The notes under the pieces are model-generated. The model saw nothing but the letters and a program-made list of their open reading frames with translations, was not told the DNA's origin and made no database searches. This document shows, piece by piece, positions 33,814 to 42,221 of a stretch of DNA of 64,000 bases. Position numbers and translations under genes: made by a program. The DNA comes from Bin55 sp963667455. GTDB lineage: Bacteria > Pseudomonadota > Gammaproteobacteria > Pseudomonadales > Azotimanducaceae. The stretch is from assembly GCA_963667455.2 (NCBI GenBank), contig CAXXFR010000019.1, forward strand, positions 62,001 to 126,000. Direction: 5' to 3'. Numbering within the stretch: position 1 is the stretch's first letter; every line of letters starts with the position of its first letter.

Positions 33814-36098
33814 AATCATCCATTTCGGTCAGAGAGCTGGCAGAGTTTGTACACCGCACCGGCGACATCAATCGCCGGTGGGAAGGTAACGCAACACCGG
33901 AGGAAGGCCGAAATACTCAAGCCTTGTTTCAATCGCGAATTACCGCAAGCAATCCGAATTACCAAACTGAACGATCGTTGAGCGCAAGAGTTAAGGCACA
34001 CAAAATCTCTCTCCGCGTGGCTGGAAGAGCTGATGGGGTAGTCGTTGCTCCATCTGCGTTGGTGGAGGAGATCAAGACCACGAGATTTGCCCCAGATCAA
34101 CTCCACGCAGGATTAGGCGCCGCCCACATGGCACAAGCCCGGCTGTACGCCGCTATGTTGTGCCGAACCGAGAGTCTGGACTCCTGTAAGGTTCAAGTCA
34201 CTTACGTACATCCCGACACTCTGGCATCCGAGTCGTTCTCGGAAGAATCTCCGTCCGCTGACTTGGAGAGTTTTCTCATCGCGACCTGCAAGACGTACCT
34301 CTCGTTTCTGGCTGAGGTTCTGGATCGAATCAAGAGTCGCAACGAAGTTGCGAAGGATCAAGGATTCCCATTCGAGGAAGTTGCGGACGAGCAATTGATG
34401 GCGGCTCGACGTGCGTATCAGTCTATCCGTGATAGCGAGAACTTGATGCTCGAGTCGCCGACGGGAACCGGCAAGACGGCAGCGACACTTTATCCATCAG
34501 TCAAGGCCATGGGAGAGGAACTGATTGATCGAGCTGTCTTCGTAACGGCGCGCACTACTGGTCAGCGGATAGCAGTGGAGACCTTGCAAGCGCTCAATGC
34601 GGACAACAACCAACTCACGGCCACTGCAATTACTGCCAAGGACCGAATTTGCTTTACGCCTGGTGCTCCTTGTGTACCCGAACATTGCGAATTTGCCGAC
34701 GGACACTTTGATCGAGTCCAGAATGCACGTCGAGACTTGCTGAAGCGACGAATCGTTGATCGAGAAGATGTGGAGCAAGTGGCACGTGGGCATCGTGTTT
34801 GCCCTTTCGAGTTGTCGTTGGATGTTGCGGAGTGGTCGGATGTCGTTATCGGCGACTACACCTACGTGTTCGATCCGTTGGTTGCGCTGAGTCGACTACG
34901 TTCCAGGCACTTTGAGAAAGTCTCCTTGCTGATTGACGAAGCGCACCGATTGGGCGAACGTGTCTCGGACATGCTGTCTGTTCAGCTTGAAGAGAGAGTA
35001 CTGAAAGCCGTAGAAGAGAGGAGTAGGGGCCAAGCAATTCAAGGCCCTGCTTCTCAATTGATTCAAATGATCGATACGTTGGTTGCTGGCAATCTTGACG
35101 AAGAAATGGAAGCAAGCGTTCCTTCGGTTCCCGAGGAGCTCTGGATCGCAGCAAACGAACTGTTGGATGGACTGCTCACAGTTGACATTGAATCAACGGA
35201 CGATGTGCTCTTTGAGTGTCTCAATGCTATTGTTCGATTGACGGTTGCGAAGGATCGATTCGAACCAAACTCCTACGTCTGGATCGTTTCCCGCACTGGA
35301 GATTTTCGCACCCTGACGTTGCGGTGCATTGCCCCTGGTTCTTGGATTCGAGATGTTGTCAAAGACTTTCGCAGCAGCATGCGGTTTTCGGGCACCCTCT
35401 CTCCCCATGACGTGTACGTCGCAAGTCACGGACTTCAGGGTCCTTTTCGGAGAGTGAACATAGAACCCGACCACAGACGATTCGGAGTGATGATCGTTCC
35501 AGACGTATCGACTTACTGGCGAGATCGGAGCGATAGTGCCGGATCAGTGGCAAGTATCGTGCGTACGGCAAGAGATGGAGCAGTTGGCAATTGGCTCGTT
35601 GCCTTCCCTTCCTTTGAGTACATCAACTTGGTAAGTCAGTACTTTCTCGAAGATGAAGAAACACGCGAGCAGCAACGAGAGATGCCAATTAGTGAGCGAA
35701 GTGAGTTTATTGGATGGATTTCTCAGGGATCGCGACGCGTTGCCTTCGTCACGATGGGCGGCATATTCACCGAGTCGGTAGACATTGACGGAGATGTCTT
35801 AGCAGGAGTCATTGTGATTGGACCGGCAATACCTCCATCAAGTCTGGAACGGGAGCTAATCCGGGATACGTCGGAATTGGGCTATGAACTGGCTTATCGC
35901 CAACCAGCTCTTACGCGAGTTGTTCAGGCTGCTGGACGAGTTGTGCGTGGACCGGCGGATCGAGGCGCGATCATTTTGGTCGATCCTCGTTTTACGCATC
36001 GTGAGGTTCAGCAGTATTTTCCCAGCCATTGGGATCCGGAAGTCGTCCGTTGCGAGGACTTGGGTGAAGCATTGTCGAGGTTCTCCCTAGCCATTTGA
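33810..36098 (+). CDS. XPD/DinG-type DNA helicase with N-terminal PD-(D/E)XK-like domain
   Basis: 762 residues from TTG 33810. Residues 60-130 look like a Cas4-type nuclease core (LRVAGRADGVVV then ALVEEIKTTRF, with D and E-x-K), so the protein may cut as well as unwind. Helicase motifs: Walker A ESPTGTGKTAAT (about 216), DEAH box LLIDEAHRL (about 375), and motif VI VVQAAGRVVRGPADRG (about 705). Cys in RICFTPGAPCVPEHC and CPFELS (four Cys between motifs I and II) match the iron-sulfur cluster of XPD/DinG proteins. It is coupled to the upstream FAN1-like nuclease, a combination suited to crosslink or flap repair. The next gene begins 505 bp later, beyond a palindrome. Confidence 0.88.
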   Translation: MKSSISVRELAEFVHRTGDINRRWEGNATPEEGRNTQALFQSRITASNPNYQTERSLSARVKAHKISLRVAGRADGVVVAPSALVEEIKTTRFAPDQLHAGLGAAHMAQARLYAAMLCRTESLDSCKVQVTYVHPDTLASESFSEESPSADLESFLIATCKTYLSFLAEVLDRIKSRNEVAKDQGFPFEEVADEQLMAARRAYQSIRDSENLMLESPTGTGKTAATLYPSVKAMGEELIDRAVFVTARTTGQRIAVETLQALNADNNQLTATAITAKDRICFTPGAPCVPEHCEFADGHFDRVQNARRDLLKRRIVDREDVEQVARGHRVCPFELSLDVAEWSDVVIGDYTYVFDPLVALSRLRSRHFEKVSLLIDEAHRLGERVSDMLSVQLEERVLKAVEERSRGQAIQGPASQLIQMIDTLVAGNLDEEMEASVPSVPEELWIAANELLDGLLTVDIESTDDVLFECLNAIVRLTVAKDRFEPNSYVWIVSRTGDFRTLTLRCIAPGSWIRDVVKDFRSSMRFSGTLSPHDVYVASHGLQGPFRRVNIEPDHRRFGVMIVPDVSTYWRDRSDSAGSVASIVRTARDGAVGNWLVAFPSFEYINLVSQYFLEDEETREQQREMPISERSEFIGWISQGSRRVAFVTMGGIFTESVDIDGDVLAGVIVIGPAIPPSSLERELIRDTSELGYELAYRQPALTRVVQAAGRVVRGPADRGAIILVDPRFTHREVQQYFPSHWDPEVVRCEDLGEALSRFSLAI

Positions 36099-36277
36099 CA
36101 GATCGGCGACGTTCAGTCTGCGTGGTCAAGCGCACTTGGGCTCTGCTCTCTCACACATACGAAGTTGGGAATTCAGCACATTTCCCAGCCCTAGGATCGA
36201 ATGTCCACGGTTGCATTGGCAGAGCTAGCAAGGCTCAGTTCATGTGACTCTAAACTCGTCGAAATTGCCCTGAAGAA
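36099..36277 (+). other. Spacer between the helicase gene and the first repeated promoter element
   Basis: No gene recognised. The last 22 bp (GAAATTGCCCTGAAGAAGCG region) resemble the sequence before the second and third promoter elements (see 37640 and 39301), so the repeat unit extends left of the palindrome. Confidence 0.35.
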
Positions 36278-36309
36278 GCGACACAACTTGTCGCGTCCGT
36301 GTGGATACT
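36278..36309 (+). promoter_or_regulatory. Repeated palindromic operator/promoter, copy 1
   Basis: GCGACACAACTTGTCGC (36278-36294, arms GCGACA/TGTCGC around CAACT) then 9 nt, then GATACT (36304-36309). The same palindrome occurs at 37699, 39360 and 42093, always 9 nt before an NATACT box, each in front of a gene of the island. Fixed spacing argues for a promoter bound by a dimeric regulator; the WYL protein at 46517 is the obvious candidate. Confidence 0.75.
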
Positions 36310-36315
36310 AGCGTC

Positions 36316-36430
36316 GAGTCTGATGCAGAACCCAGTTAGCGAATCATCCTAGTAGAGAGTTTTTTCATTCAACAACGAGGTACTTATTTTGGGGTTTCTT
36401 ACTGAGGAAACGGGGTTTTGCGTCAGACTC
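36316..36430 (+). ncRNA. Possible structured leader RNA, copy 1
   Basis: If transcription starts about 7 nt after the GATACT box it begins at 36316 with GAGTCTGATGCA, which can pair with TGCGTCAGACTC (36419-36430) to close a ~115-nt domain (one G-U pair; four further pairs upstream around a bulged A). An internal hairpin GTTTC-TTACTGAG-GAAAC is also possible. The same arms and conserved CTTACTGAG segment occur in copy 2 (37737-37850). The long distance (~290 nt) from the promoter to the ATG at 36604 also suggests a functional leader. Structure is predicted by eye only. Confidence 0.35.
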
Positions 36431-36603
36431 TGACGACCTCCGAGAGCTGGGAGACCACGACCCTTGACGGATTTCTTCAGGAGAACTCTCGAGTTGCCAC
36501 ACAATGACCCTCGTTGCCGTCGACTGACGCAGGTACGCAGACATCTCGGCGGCTAGTCGCTACCAAGAACGCAACGTAAATTGGCAATGGAGTTAAGAGT
36601 CCA

Positions 36604-37500
36604 ATGACTGAGAATGAGACAGACACAGAAACAACTGAATGGCCCCTCTTTGAGGAAGTCAGTAAACGATGTGACGTACGTAGAGACTTTCCGAAGCTAC
36701 TGAAGACGATTGAAGAGCACTCGTGCGGGATCGTCACAGCTCATCGCAACTACCCCACAAAGAGACAACGCAGGGCAATGGCCCGCGATGACGATGGATG
36801 GGGAGTTTTGCAGGAAGTTCAAGAAATCGAAGAACGAAATGTTAGCCTGAATCAAGATAGGCAAGAAAGGCTAGTCGAACAGATCAACGAAGCGCGTTAC
36901 AAGAGAATAGAGATTCGTCATATCTGTGGGAACATCGTGGAAGGGTCACTTCTGATTTGGCCTACCCGTGCCCGCAGAGGGCGAGACGAACCTCTGTTGC
37001 GATTCCTCAAGGACTTAAGCAAGAAATTCAATCAGAAGTCCTTCTACTTTTTGCCCTACCAGTCCCCTCCAATCATGTACGATTTTCGGGATGGTCAATG
37101 GGTACCAGAGCGTAAGCGTGGAATTTCCACGTTGATTGACTTTGAACGAGTCCTGCAGGAACACAAGCAGGTTGCGTACCGCGATCTACCAGGACCCAAA
37201 CTACCCAGCATTTCGGCCTGTGAGGTCGTCAAACTAAGCGATCCCATCCATCCCATACTTCGAAGCCAACGGGCAAGTCCTTCAATGGCCAAAGCCATGT
37301 TCTACAGGGATTTTCACCACAAGATTGACGTGATGGACTTCTTGTCGTCTATAGAGAGAGAAAGGCACCTTACCACTCTTCAGTATGAGACTCTCTTTGA
37401 CCTTCTTGAATGGGCCGAATCGTCCTTGAGTTGGTTCACCCGGTCTCTCATCAATCTAAGGTATAGAAAACGTAACGATGTCGGAGAAGACGCGGAGTGA
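36604..37500 (+). CDS. Island family protein A, unknown function
   Basis: 298 residues, ATG after a GGAG. Charged N-terminus, then HSCGIVTAHRNYPTKRQRR (about 38-57), a coiled-coil-prone stretch (EVQEIEERNVSLNQDRQERL), then LLIWPTRARRGRDEPLLRFL (about 119-140), KKFNQKSFYFLPYQSPPIMY, and a helical C-terminal part ending INLRYRKR. No TM helix or signal, so cytoplasmic. Protein B (38076) is its close paralogue; E (44580) and F (45358) share the N-terminal half (S-x-GI-x-A-x-R, N-x-x-R, a Leu-rich LL-FL segment and a F-Q-x-SF-x-x-P strand). The layout recalls small DUF3293-like proteins, but this is from memory and unverified. It lies behind the first repeated promoter and leader. Confidence 0.65.
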   Translation: MTENETDTETTEWPLFEEVSKRCDVRRDFPKLLKTIEEHSCGIVTAHRNYPTKRQRRAMARDDDGWGVLQEVQEIEERNVSLNQDRQERLVEQINEARYKRIEIRHICGNIVEGSLLIWPTRARRGRDEPLLRFLKDLSKKFNQKSFYFLPYQSPPIMYDFRDGQWVPERKRGISTLIDFERVLQEHKQVAYRDLPGPKLPSISACEVVKLSDPIHPILRSQRASPSMAKAMFYRDFHHKIDVMDFLSSIERERHLTTLQYETLFDLLEWAESSLSWFTRSLINLRYRKRNDVGEDAE

Positions 37501-37639
37501 CCGCGTTAGAAGGGATGGAACTGTTGAAAAGCCTCGGATCACCACCTGTCCCCCTAGGTCTGTTGCCTCCTCTAGCGGCGAGAATCAGGCATTCTTGTGT
37601 CGTTTCGAAATGGGAGCGCAGGCAAATACGCTGGGCGAG

Positions 37640-37698
37640 TGCAAGCGTGAGAGACGCACCCTGAGACAACACATCGCCGGTAAAGTCACCTTTTAGAA
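37640..37698 (-). repeat. Left flank of promoter copy 2, protein-like on the minus strand
   Basis: Read on the minus strand from a GTG inside the palindrome (37705), this DNA gives VSLLKGDFTGDVLSQGAS; the same position before copy 3 gives VSLLESDFARDDLSESAS. Differences fall mainly at third codon positions for the first 18 codons. Copy 1 gives VSLLQGNFDEFRVT then a stop. It may be a short divergent protein or just a degenerating repeat. Confidence 0.35.
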
Positions 37699-37730
37699 GC
37701 GACACAACTTGTCGCTACTGTGTGAATACT
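37699..37730 (+). promoter_or_regulatory. Repeated palindromic operator/promoter, copy 2
   Basis: GCGACACAACTTGTCGC (37699-37715), 9 nt, AATACT (37725-37730). The whole 150 bp to the right resembles the copy-1 region, so the promoter, leader and gene A/B form a duplicated unit. Flanking 3' sequences of genes A and B are similar too. Confidence 0.75.
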
Positions 37731-37736
37731 AACGTC

Positions 37737-37850
37737 GAGTCTGATGCAGAGTCCTGTAAGCGAATCTTCATAGTAGACCGTTTATTCGTAGATCAATGAG
37801 GTACGTGGATTGCCTTTTCTTACTGAGAACTCGGGGTTTGCGTCAGACTC
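37737..37850 (+). ncRNA. Possible structured leader RNA, copy 2
   Basis: GAGTCTGATGCA (37737-37748) can pair with TGCGTCAGACTC (37839-37850), starting exactly at the position predicted for the transcript 5' end (7 nt after AATACT). Length 114 nt against 115 in copy 1. The loop has conserved patches TAGTAGA, GAGGTAC and CTTACTGAG with more variable bases between. The ATG of gene B is ~225 nt further on. Confidence 0.35.
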
Positions 37851-38075
37851 TGCCGATCGAGGAAGGCCTGTGGTCTGTGAGCCCTTGTCGAATGCGACCA
37901 AGAGAGCACTGGAGTCGCCTTGCAGGGACGAATCCTAGCAATTAGAAGGCAATCTGACCGATAGAGCGGCACCGCCATGATTGTCGTTTCCATGGACTGG
38001 CGCCGATATGTAGACACATCGACGTGAAAGCACTGCGACGAACACAACACATCAGGGCATTGAGTACGGAATTCA

Positions 38076-38960
38076 ATGACAAAACGTGAGACAAAGACTA
38101 CACGGGAACCTGAATTTGAGGAGGTCAGTGATCGATCTGACCTAAGTAGCGATTTTCCGAAAGTGCTGAAGGCGATTGGAAAGCGCTCGTGTGGGATCAT
38201 CACAGCTCATCGCAACTATCCTGACAAGAAACAACGAAGAGCACTCAGTGATCAAAGGCATGGTGACGGAGTATTTCATATCGTTCGTGAAATGGAAGAA
38301 CGAAATGTTCACTTCAATCGAATTCGACAAGAAAGGTTACAGGAACACATAAACGAGTCGTATTACACGCAGATTACGATTGATCATCTGTCTAATGACA
38401 TCTTGGAATCATCAAGCCTGATTTGGCCACTATTTGCCCGCAGAGGACGAGACGAATCTCTGTTGCGATTCCTCAAGGACTTGAGCATGAAATTCGGTCA
38501 AAATTCCTTCTTCTTCTTCCCGTATCAATCGACTCCGCTCATGTACGAGTATCGGAGCGGTCTATGGACCTCAGAGAGCAAGTTCGAAATCTCCACACTG
38601 GATGACCTTGAACGAGTCTTGCAGGAGCTCAAGTGGGCTGCGTACCGTGATTTGCCAGGACCCGATTTGTCCACGATTTCAGCATGCGAGGTCATCAGGG
38701 TCTGGGGTCCAAGGCAACCCTGGACACGGATTCAACACGGAGGTCTTTTCATGGCAATAGCAATCTTGCATGGGATGTATCTCCACAGACTTAAAAAGAT
38801 GGACTTTCTATCGACCATCGAGCGAGAAAGGCACATTAGTACTCCGCAATATGAGAACCTGCTAAATTCTGTGAGATTGAATCGGTTTAATCGCTTTCTC
38901 ATCAATCTGAAGTACAGGAAACGGCGCGATGTCCATAAAGACGCGGAAGAGTCGAGTTAG
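38076..38960 (+). CDS. Island family protein B, paralogue of A
   Basis: 294 residues. Nearly the same architecture as A: RSCGIITAHRNYPDKKQRRA (about 36-55), NVHFNRIRQERLQEHINESY, LIWPLFARRGRDESLLRFLK, MKFGQNSFFFFPYQSTPLMY, and WAAYRDLPGPDLSTISACEV. The C-terminal helices end INLKYRKRRDVHKD. Identity with A is high in the central ARRGRDE-LLRFLKDLS block and low in the loops and in the region following SACEV, a pattern of diversification after tandem duplication including the upstream leader. No catalytic motif seen. Cytoplasmic. It precedes the first AAA+ gene by 525 bp, most of which is unassigned. Confidence 0.65.
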   Translation: MTKRETKTTREPEFEEVSDRSDLSSDFPKVLKAIGKRSCGIITAHRNYPDKKQRRALSDQRHGDGVFHIVREMEERNVHFNRIRQERLQEHINESYYTQITIDHLSNDILESSSLIWPLFARRGRDESLLRFLKDLSMKFGQNSFFFFPYQSTPLMYEYRSGLWTSESKFEISTLDDLERVLQELKWAAYRDLPGPDLSTISACEVIRVWGPRQPWTRIQHGGLFMAIAILHGMYLHRLKKMDFLSTIERERHISTPQYENLLNSVRLNRFNRFLINLKYRKRRDVHKDAEESS

Positions 38961-39359
38961 TCAAGAACGAATAGAGCTATTGAAGACCTAGACACCCCAG
39001 TCTTCGCGCCGGAGTCTCCAACGAGAGGGATACGGCTCATCTAGCGGTGCGCGATTGAAGGTTGGCGAGCGGTCTCTCTCATCGCACCATCCAGGATCTG
39101 ATCAGCAGTCACTTCACTTACTGTTCTCTTCAGCCTCGAGAGCTCGTTTTGGTCACTGAGCTAAATCTGTGGACTGTTGAGGGAAGTGACACCGAAGCGG
39201 CTGGAATCATTGAGCCTTCTTTGCGAATTCGTCTCACGTCGAGTGTCGGACACTCTCTGAGACCCGTCGCGATGAAAACGGGGCCAGAACTCTCGGCGAG
39301 CACGGTCATAGGGGAAGCACTTTCAGACAGATCATCTCTTGCGAAATCACTCTCCAGAA
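38961..39359 (+). other. Spacer with a duplicated 3' flank and left flank of promoter copy 3
   Basis: No gene on the plus strand is convincing. The first ~90 bp resemble the 3' flank of gene A (GAACT/GAGCTATTGAAG and CTAGCGGYG text), and 39301-39359 resembles the left flank of copy 2. Consistent with tandem duplication of a promoter-gene unit. Confidence 0.4.
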
Positions 39360-39391
39360 GCGACACAACTTGTCGTTTGAGTGTGGATACT
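39360..39391 (+). promoter_or_regulatory. Repeated palindromic operator/promoter, copy 3
   Basis: GCGACACAACTTGTCG (39360-39375), with T instead of C as next base, then GATACT at 39386-39391 at the same distance as in the other copies. The first AAA+ gene starts about 95 bp further (39487). No paired leader arms of the A/B kind are seen here. Confidence 0.7.
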
Positions 39392-39486
39392 ACCGATGTT
39401 CTCGAGCCGTGGGCTAGTGTGGACTCCCGTCCGAGACCACTGAAAATTCAGTCAAATCCAATCCCAAAATCAGATCCAGGAGCACT

Positions 39487-41637
39487 ATGGTTGACCGATC
39501 ATTAACCCGCCAGCGACCTACCCGTCGTAGCCATCAAAACGGCGCAAGCGCGGCTAAAGCGCAGATGAGGCCCATCTGTCGTTTATGGATTCTCCGCTTT
39601 TTGTGTGGCTATAGCAAGAACCGGAGGCACCTCGAGAGAAAGGGCGTGTGCAATTCAGACCTAGTTGAACGACTTCAACTCACGCCCCCCATTCCTCAGT
39701 CGGACAGCTCGACGGATGGAGTTGAACTAGGTACTCTGGATTCCGAACTGACGGTGGCTGAACGATCAGCCGAGCGTACCCTTCCACCCAAGGGACTGAG
39801 GGATAACGTGAGACGTGTCGGCAGATTGTTTGGATTGACAGAAGTCGAACACGACGTTCTTTCCCTTGCAATCCTGCTGTCAACGGATTCCGACCTGATT
39901 TCACACTTAGGCGTAGTGAATTCGTTGAACGTGAACGAAGTGGTTGCAATCGTCTCAACCGTACTCGCATGGGATGTCTGCGAAGTAGAGTCTGCCATTG
40001 ATTCCGATGGAGGTCTCTACCGGCACGGACTGTTGCGCCCAGAGCATGAAGGGTCCGTTGACAACGGATTGGCCGATTGGTTGATCCCCTTCAGTCCAGA
40101 CTTCGCTCGCAACATGATGCGAGACGATCAGAGGGAAGTATCGTTGTTCGCAGACGCATTCTGCATCGATCCTCCGACCGAACTGACGTTGAATGATTTC
40201 TCTTTTCTAGGTCGACCGTTGGACCACTTAAGGACCCACATCCTAAAGTCTGTCGATACGGGACAGCAGGGCGTGAATTACCTGATCCATGGAGACAGCC
40301 GTACAGGCAAGACTGAATTCTGTCGCGCACTCGCGAGAGACACCGAATTGGTGCTACACGAAGTCTCTGTGGACGGCACAGACGAAGATGACGACGAATG
40401 CACGCGAAATCAGGCCGCAGTAACAATTGCACAGCAGCATGCCGAGAAGTCTCGAGGGCTTGTTGTCGTCGACAATGCCGACTACTTGTTCCCAGAAGAA
40501 GAGGACAGCTTCTTCTCACGGAGGTCGCGACGACGTTCCAGAAGAATCGGCTTTGAAGAGACAGACAGTTCCATCGAACGCATATTGGCTTCAAACGGGT
40601 CGCCAACGATCTGGATTGTTCAAGACACTGAAGACATTAGTGAGAAATTCATCGATTCATTTGATCGAGTGTACGAAATGCAGACGCCACCTCCGAGACA
40701 TCTTCGCGAGATTGTTCGCAAGCAACTTCCGAACTGCAATGAAGAACTCGTGAGAAGTGTCGCGTCCATTGCCGGATTGGATTCGTCCTCAATCCAGAAC
40801 GCACGTGACTTTGCATCAATTGTGGATGGGGATCCCAGTTCCGAGGCTTGGAATGAAGCTTTCATCGACAGCTTCAATGCTCGGCAGAAAGTACTCGATC
40901 GTCCTCCGATCAGGAGAAACGATCCGTCCATGCCAACAGACCTGTACAACATGCGCTACATCAATTCAAACCCCGGGTTGGATGGAATCATGCAGCGGAT
41001 TAGGGCAGATTCGGGTGCTCGTATGCTTCTGCACGGACCTCCGGGAACGGGCAAGACCGCTTGGGTCAAGCACTTGGCACAAGAGTTGCAAGTCGATCTT
41101 GTACAAGTCACGGCATCACAGATTCACAACAAGTATGTGGGCGAAACGGAGAAGAACCTCAGCAAGGTATTCGCACAAGCCGCCCAATCGGGAGCTCTGC
41201 TGTTGATCGATGAAGCCGACACCTTTCTCTACGACCGGCACGGGGCTAAACAGTCCTGGGAAGTGTCGTTTGTGAATGAGTTTCTAAGCCAGTTGGAGAA
41301 CTACCTCGGATTGCTGGCGGCGACAACCAACTTTCGGCAGCTCGTTGACAGCGCTGCCATTCGTCGTTTCGGCATCAAGATTGAGTTCATGTTTCTCACT
41401 TGGGAGCAAATCTCTTGGCTCTTCAGTGCCTATTGCGACCAGTACGGATTGCACATAACCGATGAACGGGAATTGCTTGAATTACGTGGCGTTGGCGTCT
41501 TGACCCCAGGGGATTTTGCGGCTGTAGACGAACGCAATCGCTTTTGCCCGATTACTACGGTTCGAGAGTTTGTCGAGGCTCTGATCGAAGAGTGCTCCCA
41601 CAAACGAGAGAGGGGATCGTTAGTTGGATTCCATTGA
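39487..41637 (+). CDS. Tandem-AAA+ ATPase, copy C
   Basis: 716 residues; ATG preceded by AGGAG. An N-terminal ~240-residue helical domain (LRDNVRRVGRLFGLTEVEHD, LSLAILLSTDSDLISHLG) is followed by two AAA+ modules. D1: Walker A HGDSRTGKTEF (about 269), Walker B VVVDNADYLF (about 326), where Asn replaces the catalytic Glu, so D1 may bind but not hydrolyse ATP. D2: GPPGTGKTAWVKHL (about 517), LLIDEADTFLYDR (about 573), sensor ATTNFRQL, and arginine-finger-like AAIRRFGIK. The arrangement resembles COG0464/SpoVK-type unfoldases and motors. A same-length paralogue (D) follows 585 bp later. Cytoplasmic. The substrate, possibly the A/B/E/F proteins, is unknown. Confidence 0.8.
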   Translation: MVDRSLTRQRPTRRSHQNGASAAKAQMRPICRLWILRFLCGYSKNRRHLERKGVCNSDLVERLQLTPPIPQSDSSTDGVELGTLDSELTVAERSAERTLPPKGLRDNVRRVGRLFGLTEVEHDVLSLAILLSTDSDLISHLGVVNSLNVNEVVAIVSTVLAWDVCEVESAIDSDGGLYRHGLLRPEHEGSVDNGLADWLIPFSPDFARNMMRDDQREVSLFADAFCIDPPTELTLNDFSFLGRPLDHLRTHILKSVDTGQQGVNYLIHGDSRTGKTEFCRALARDTELVLHEVSVDGTDEDDDECTRNQAAVTIAQQHAEKSRGLVVVDNADYLFPEEEDSFFSRRSRRRSRRIGFEETDSSIERILASNGSPTIWIVQDTEDISEKFIDSFDRVYEMQTPPPRHLREIVRKQLPNCNEELVRSVASIAGLDSSSIQNARDFASIVDGDPSSEAWNEAFIDSFNARQKVLDRPPIRRNDPSMPTDLYNMRYINSNPGLDGIMQRIRADSGARMLLHGPPGTGKTAWVKHLAQELQVDLVQVTASQIHNKYVGETEKNLSKVFAQAAQSGALLLIDEADTFLYDRHGAKQSWEVSFVNEFLSQLENYLGLLAATTNFRQLVDSAAIRRFGIKIEFMFLTWEQISWLFSAYCDQYGLHITDERELLELRGVGVLTPGDFAAVDERNRFCPITTVREFVEALIEECSHKRERGSLVGFH

Positions 41638-42092
41638 CCGGAACATCTCGTTGCTTGGTGAACGGAACTGCTCTTCGGACGAAAACGTGCACTGCATCCG
41701 GGAACGGTCGAGAAGCAGCATGCAATCCTGTTGTTTTGTTTGACGTACTAGCCTGAATGGTTCGAAGTAATGGATTTCACGGTGCGGCCGGTTGGAAGAG
41801 CCAGCCGCACAAGACCTGTCGAAGACTGTGTTGAATTGCCTTGTTTTAGATCGGTTGATCTGTGCGCTCGAGGGACGGCTCGTTGCAACTTCAGCTCCGT
41901 TTAGTCACCGGATTTGCATGGTCGGACCGTGCAATTGATGCCGATTTCGCCCGAAATTGATGATTTAGCGCAAAAAGTTGGGCAAATTACTTAACTTCTC
42001 AAGTCCTAATCGGAATATATAGGGGAGAGTTTGAATATTTTGGGTGACTTCCGTGCCAATTGTGCCGAAATTCGTGAATTCGCTTCGACAAC
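41638..42092 (+). other. 455-bp spacer between the AAA+ genes, no gene recognised
   Basis: Short overlapping frames only. A locally AT-rich stretch (41990-42040, AATATATAGGGGAG) lies 50-100 bp before promoter copy 4 and may carry an UP element or an extra promoter. Confidence 0.3.
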
Positions 42093-42124
42093 GCGACACA
42101 ACTTGTCGTTTATTTGCGCATACT
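42093..42124 (+). promoter_or_regulatory. Repeated palindromic operator/promoter, copy 4
   Basis: GCGACACAACTTGTCG (42093-42108), then CATACT at 42119-42124, at the same 9-nt distance. Unlike copies 1-3, the flanks left of the palindrome have diverged. The core is therefore the selected part. The second AAA+ gene starts at 42222. Confidence 0.7.
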
Positions 42125-42221
42125 GACATCTGTTCGCGCAATTGGGGCGATCATGCACCGGCATCAAAGAGGAGTGGATTTTCGCTCACGCCCCGTTGTA
42201 GCAGCGGATCCAGAGACCATC

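Noticed and set aside
39062..39505. 147-codon plus-strand frame before the first AAA+ gene
   Set aside because: It runs straight through promoter copy 3, has no ribosome-binding site or recognisable domain, and the comparable frame at copy 4 has no matching sequence outside the palindrome.
40091..40606. 171-codon antisense frame inside the AAA+ gene
   Set aside because: Arg/Ser-rich shadow of a clear AAA+ coding sequence; no motif.
36278..42124. Integron-type attC sites
   Set aside because: The palindromes do not contain the RYYYAAC/GTTRRRY core pair and no integrase is nearby; a shared promoter fits the constant spacing better.
42114..42221. 36-codon N-terminal extension of the second AAA+ gene
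   Set aside because: It covers the promoter region and has no counterpart in the first AAA+ gene, whose start aligns with ATG 42222.
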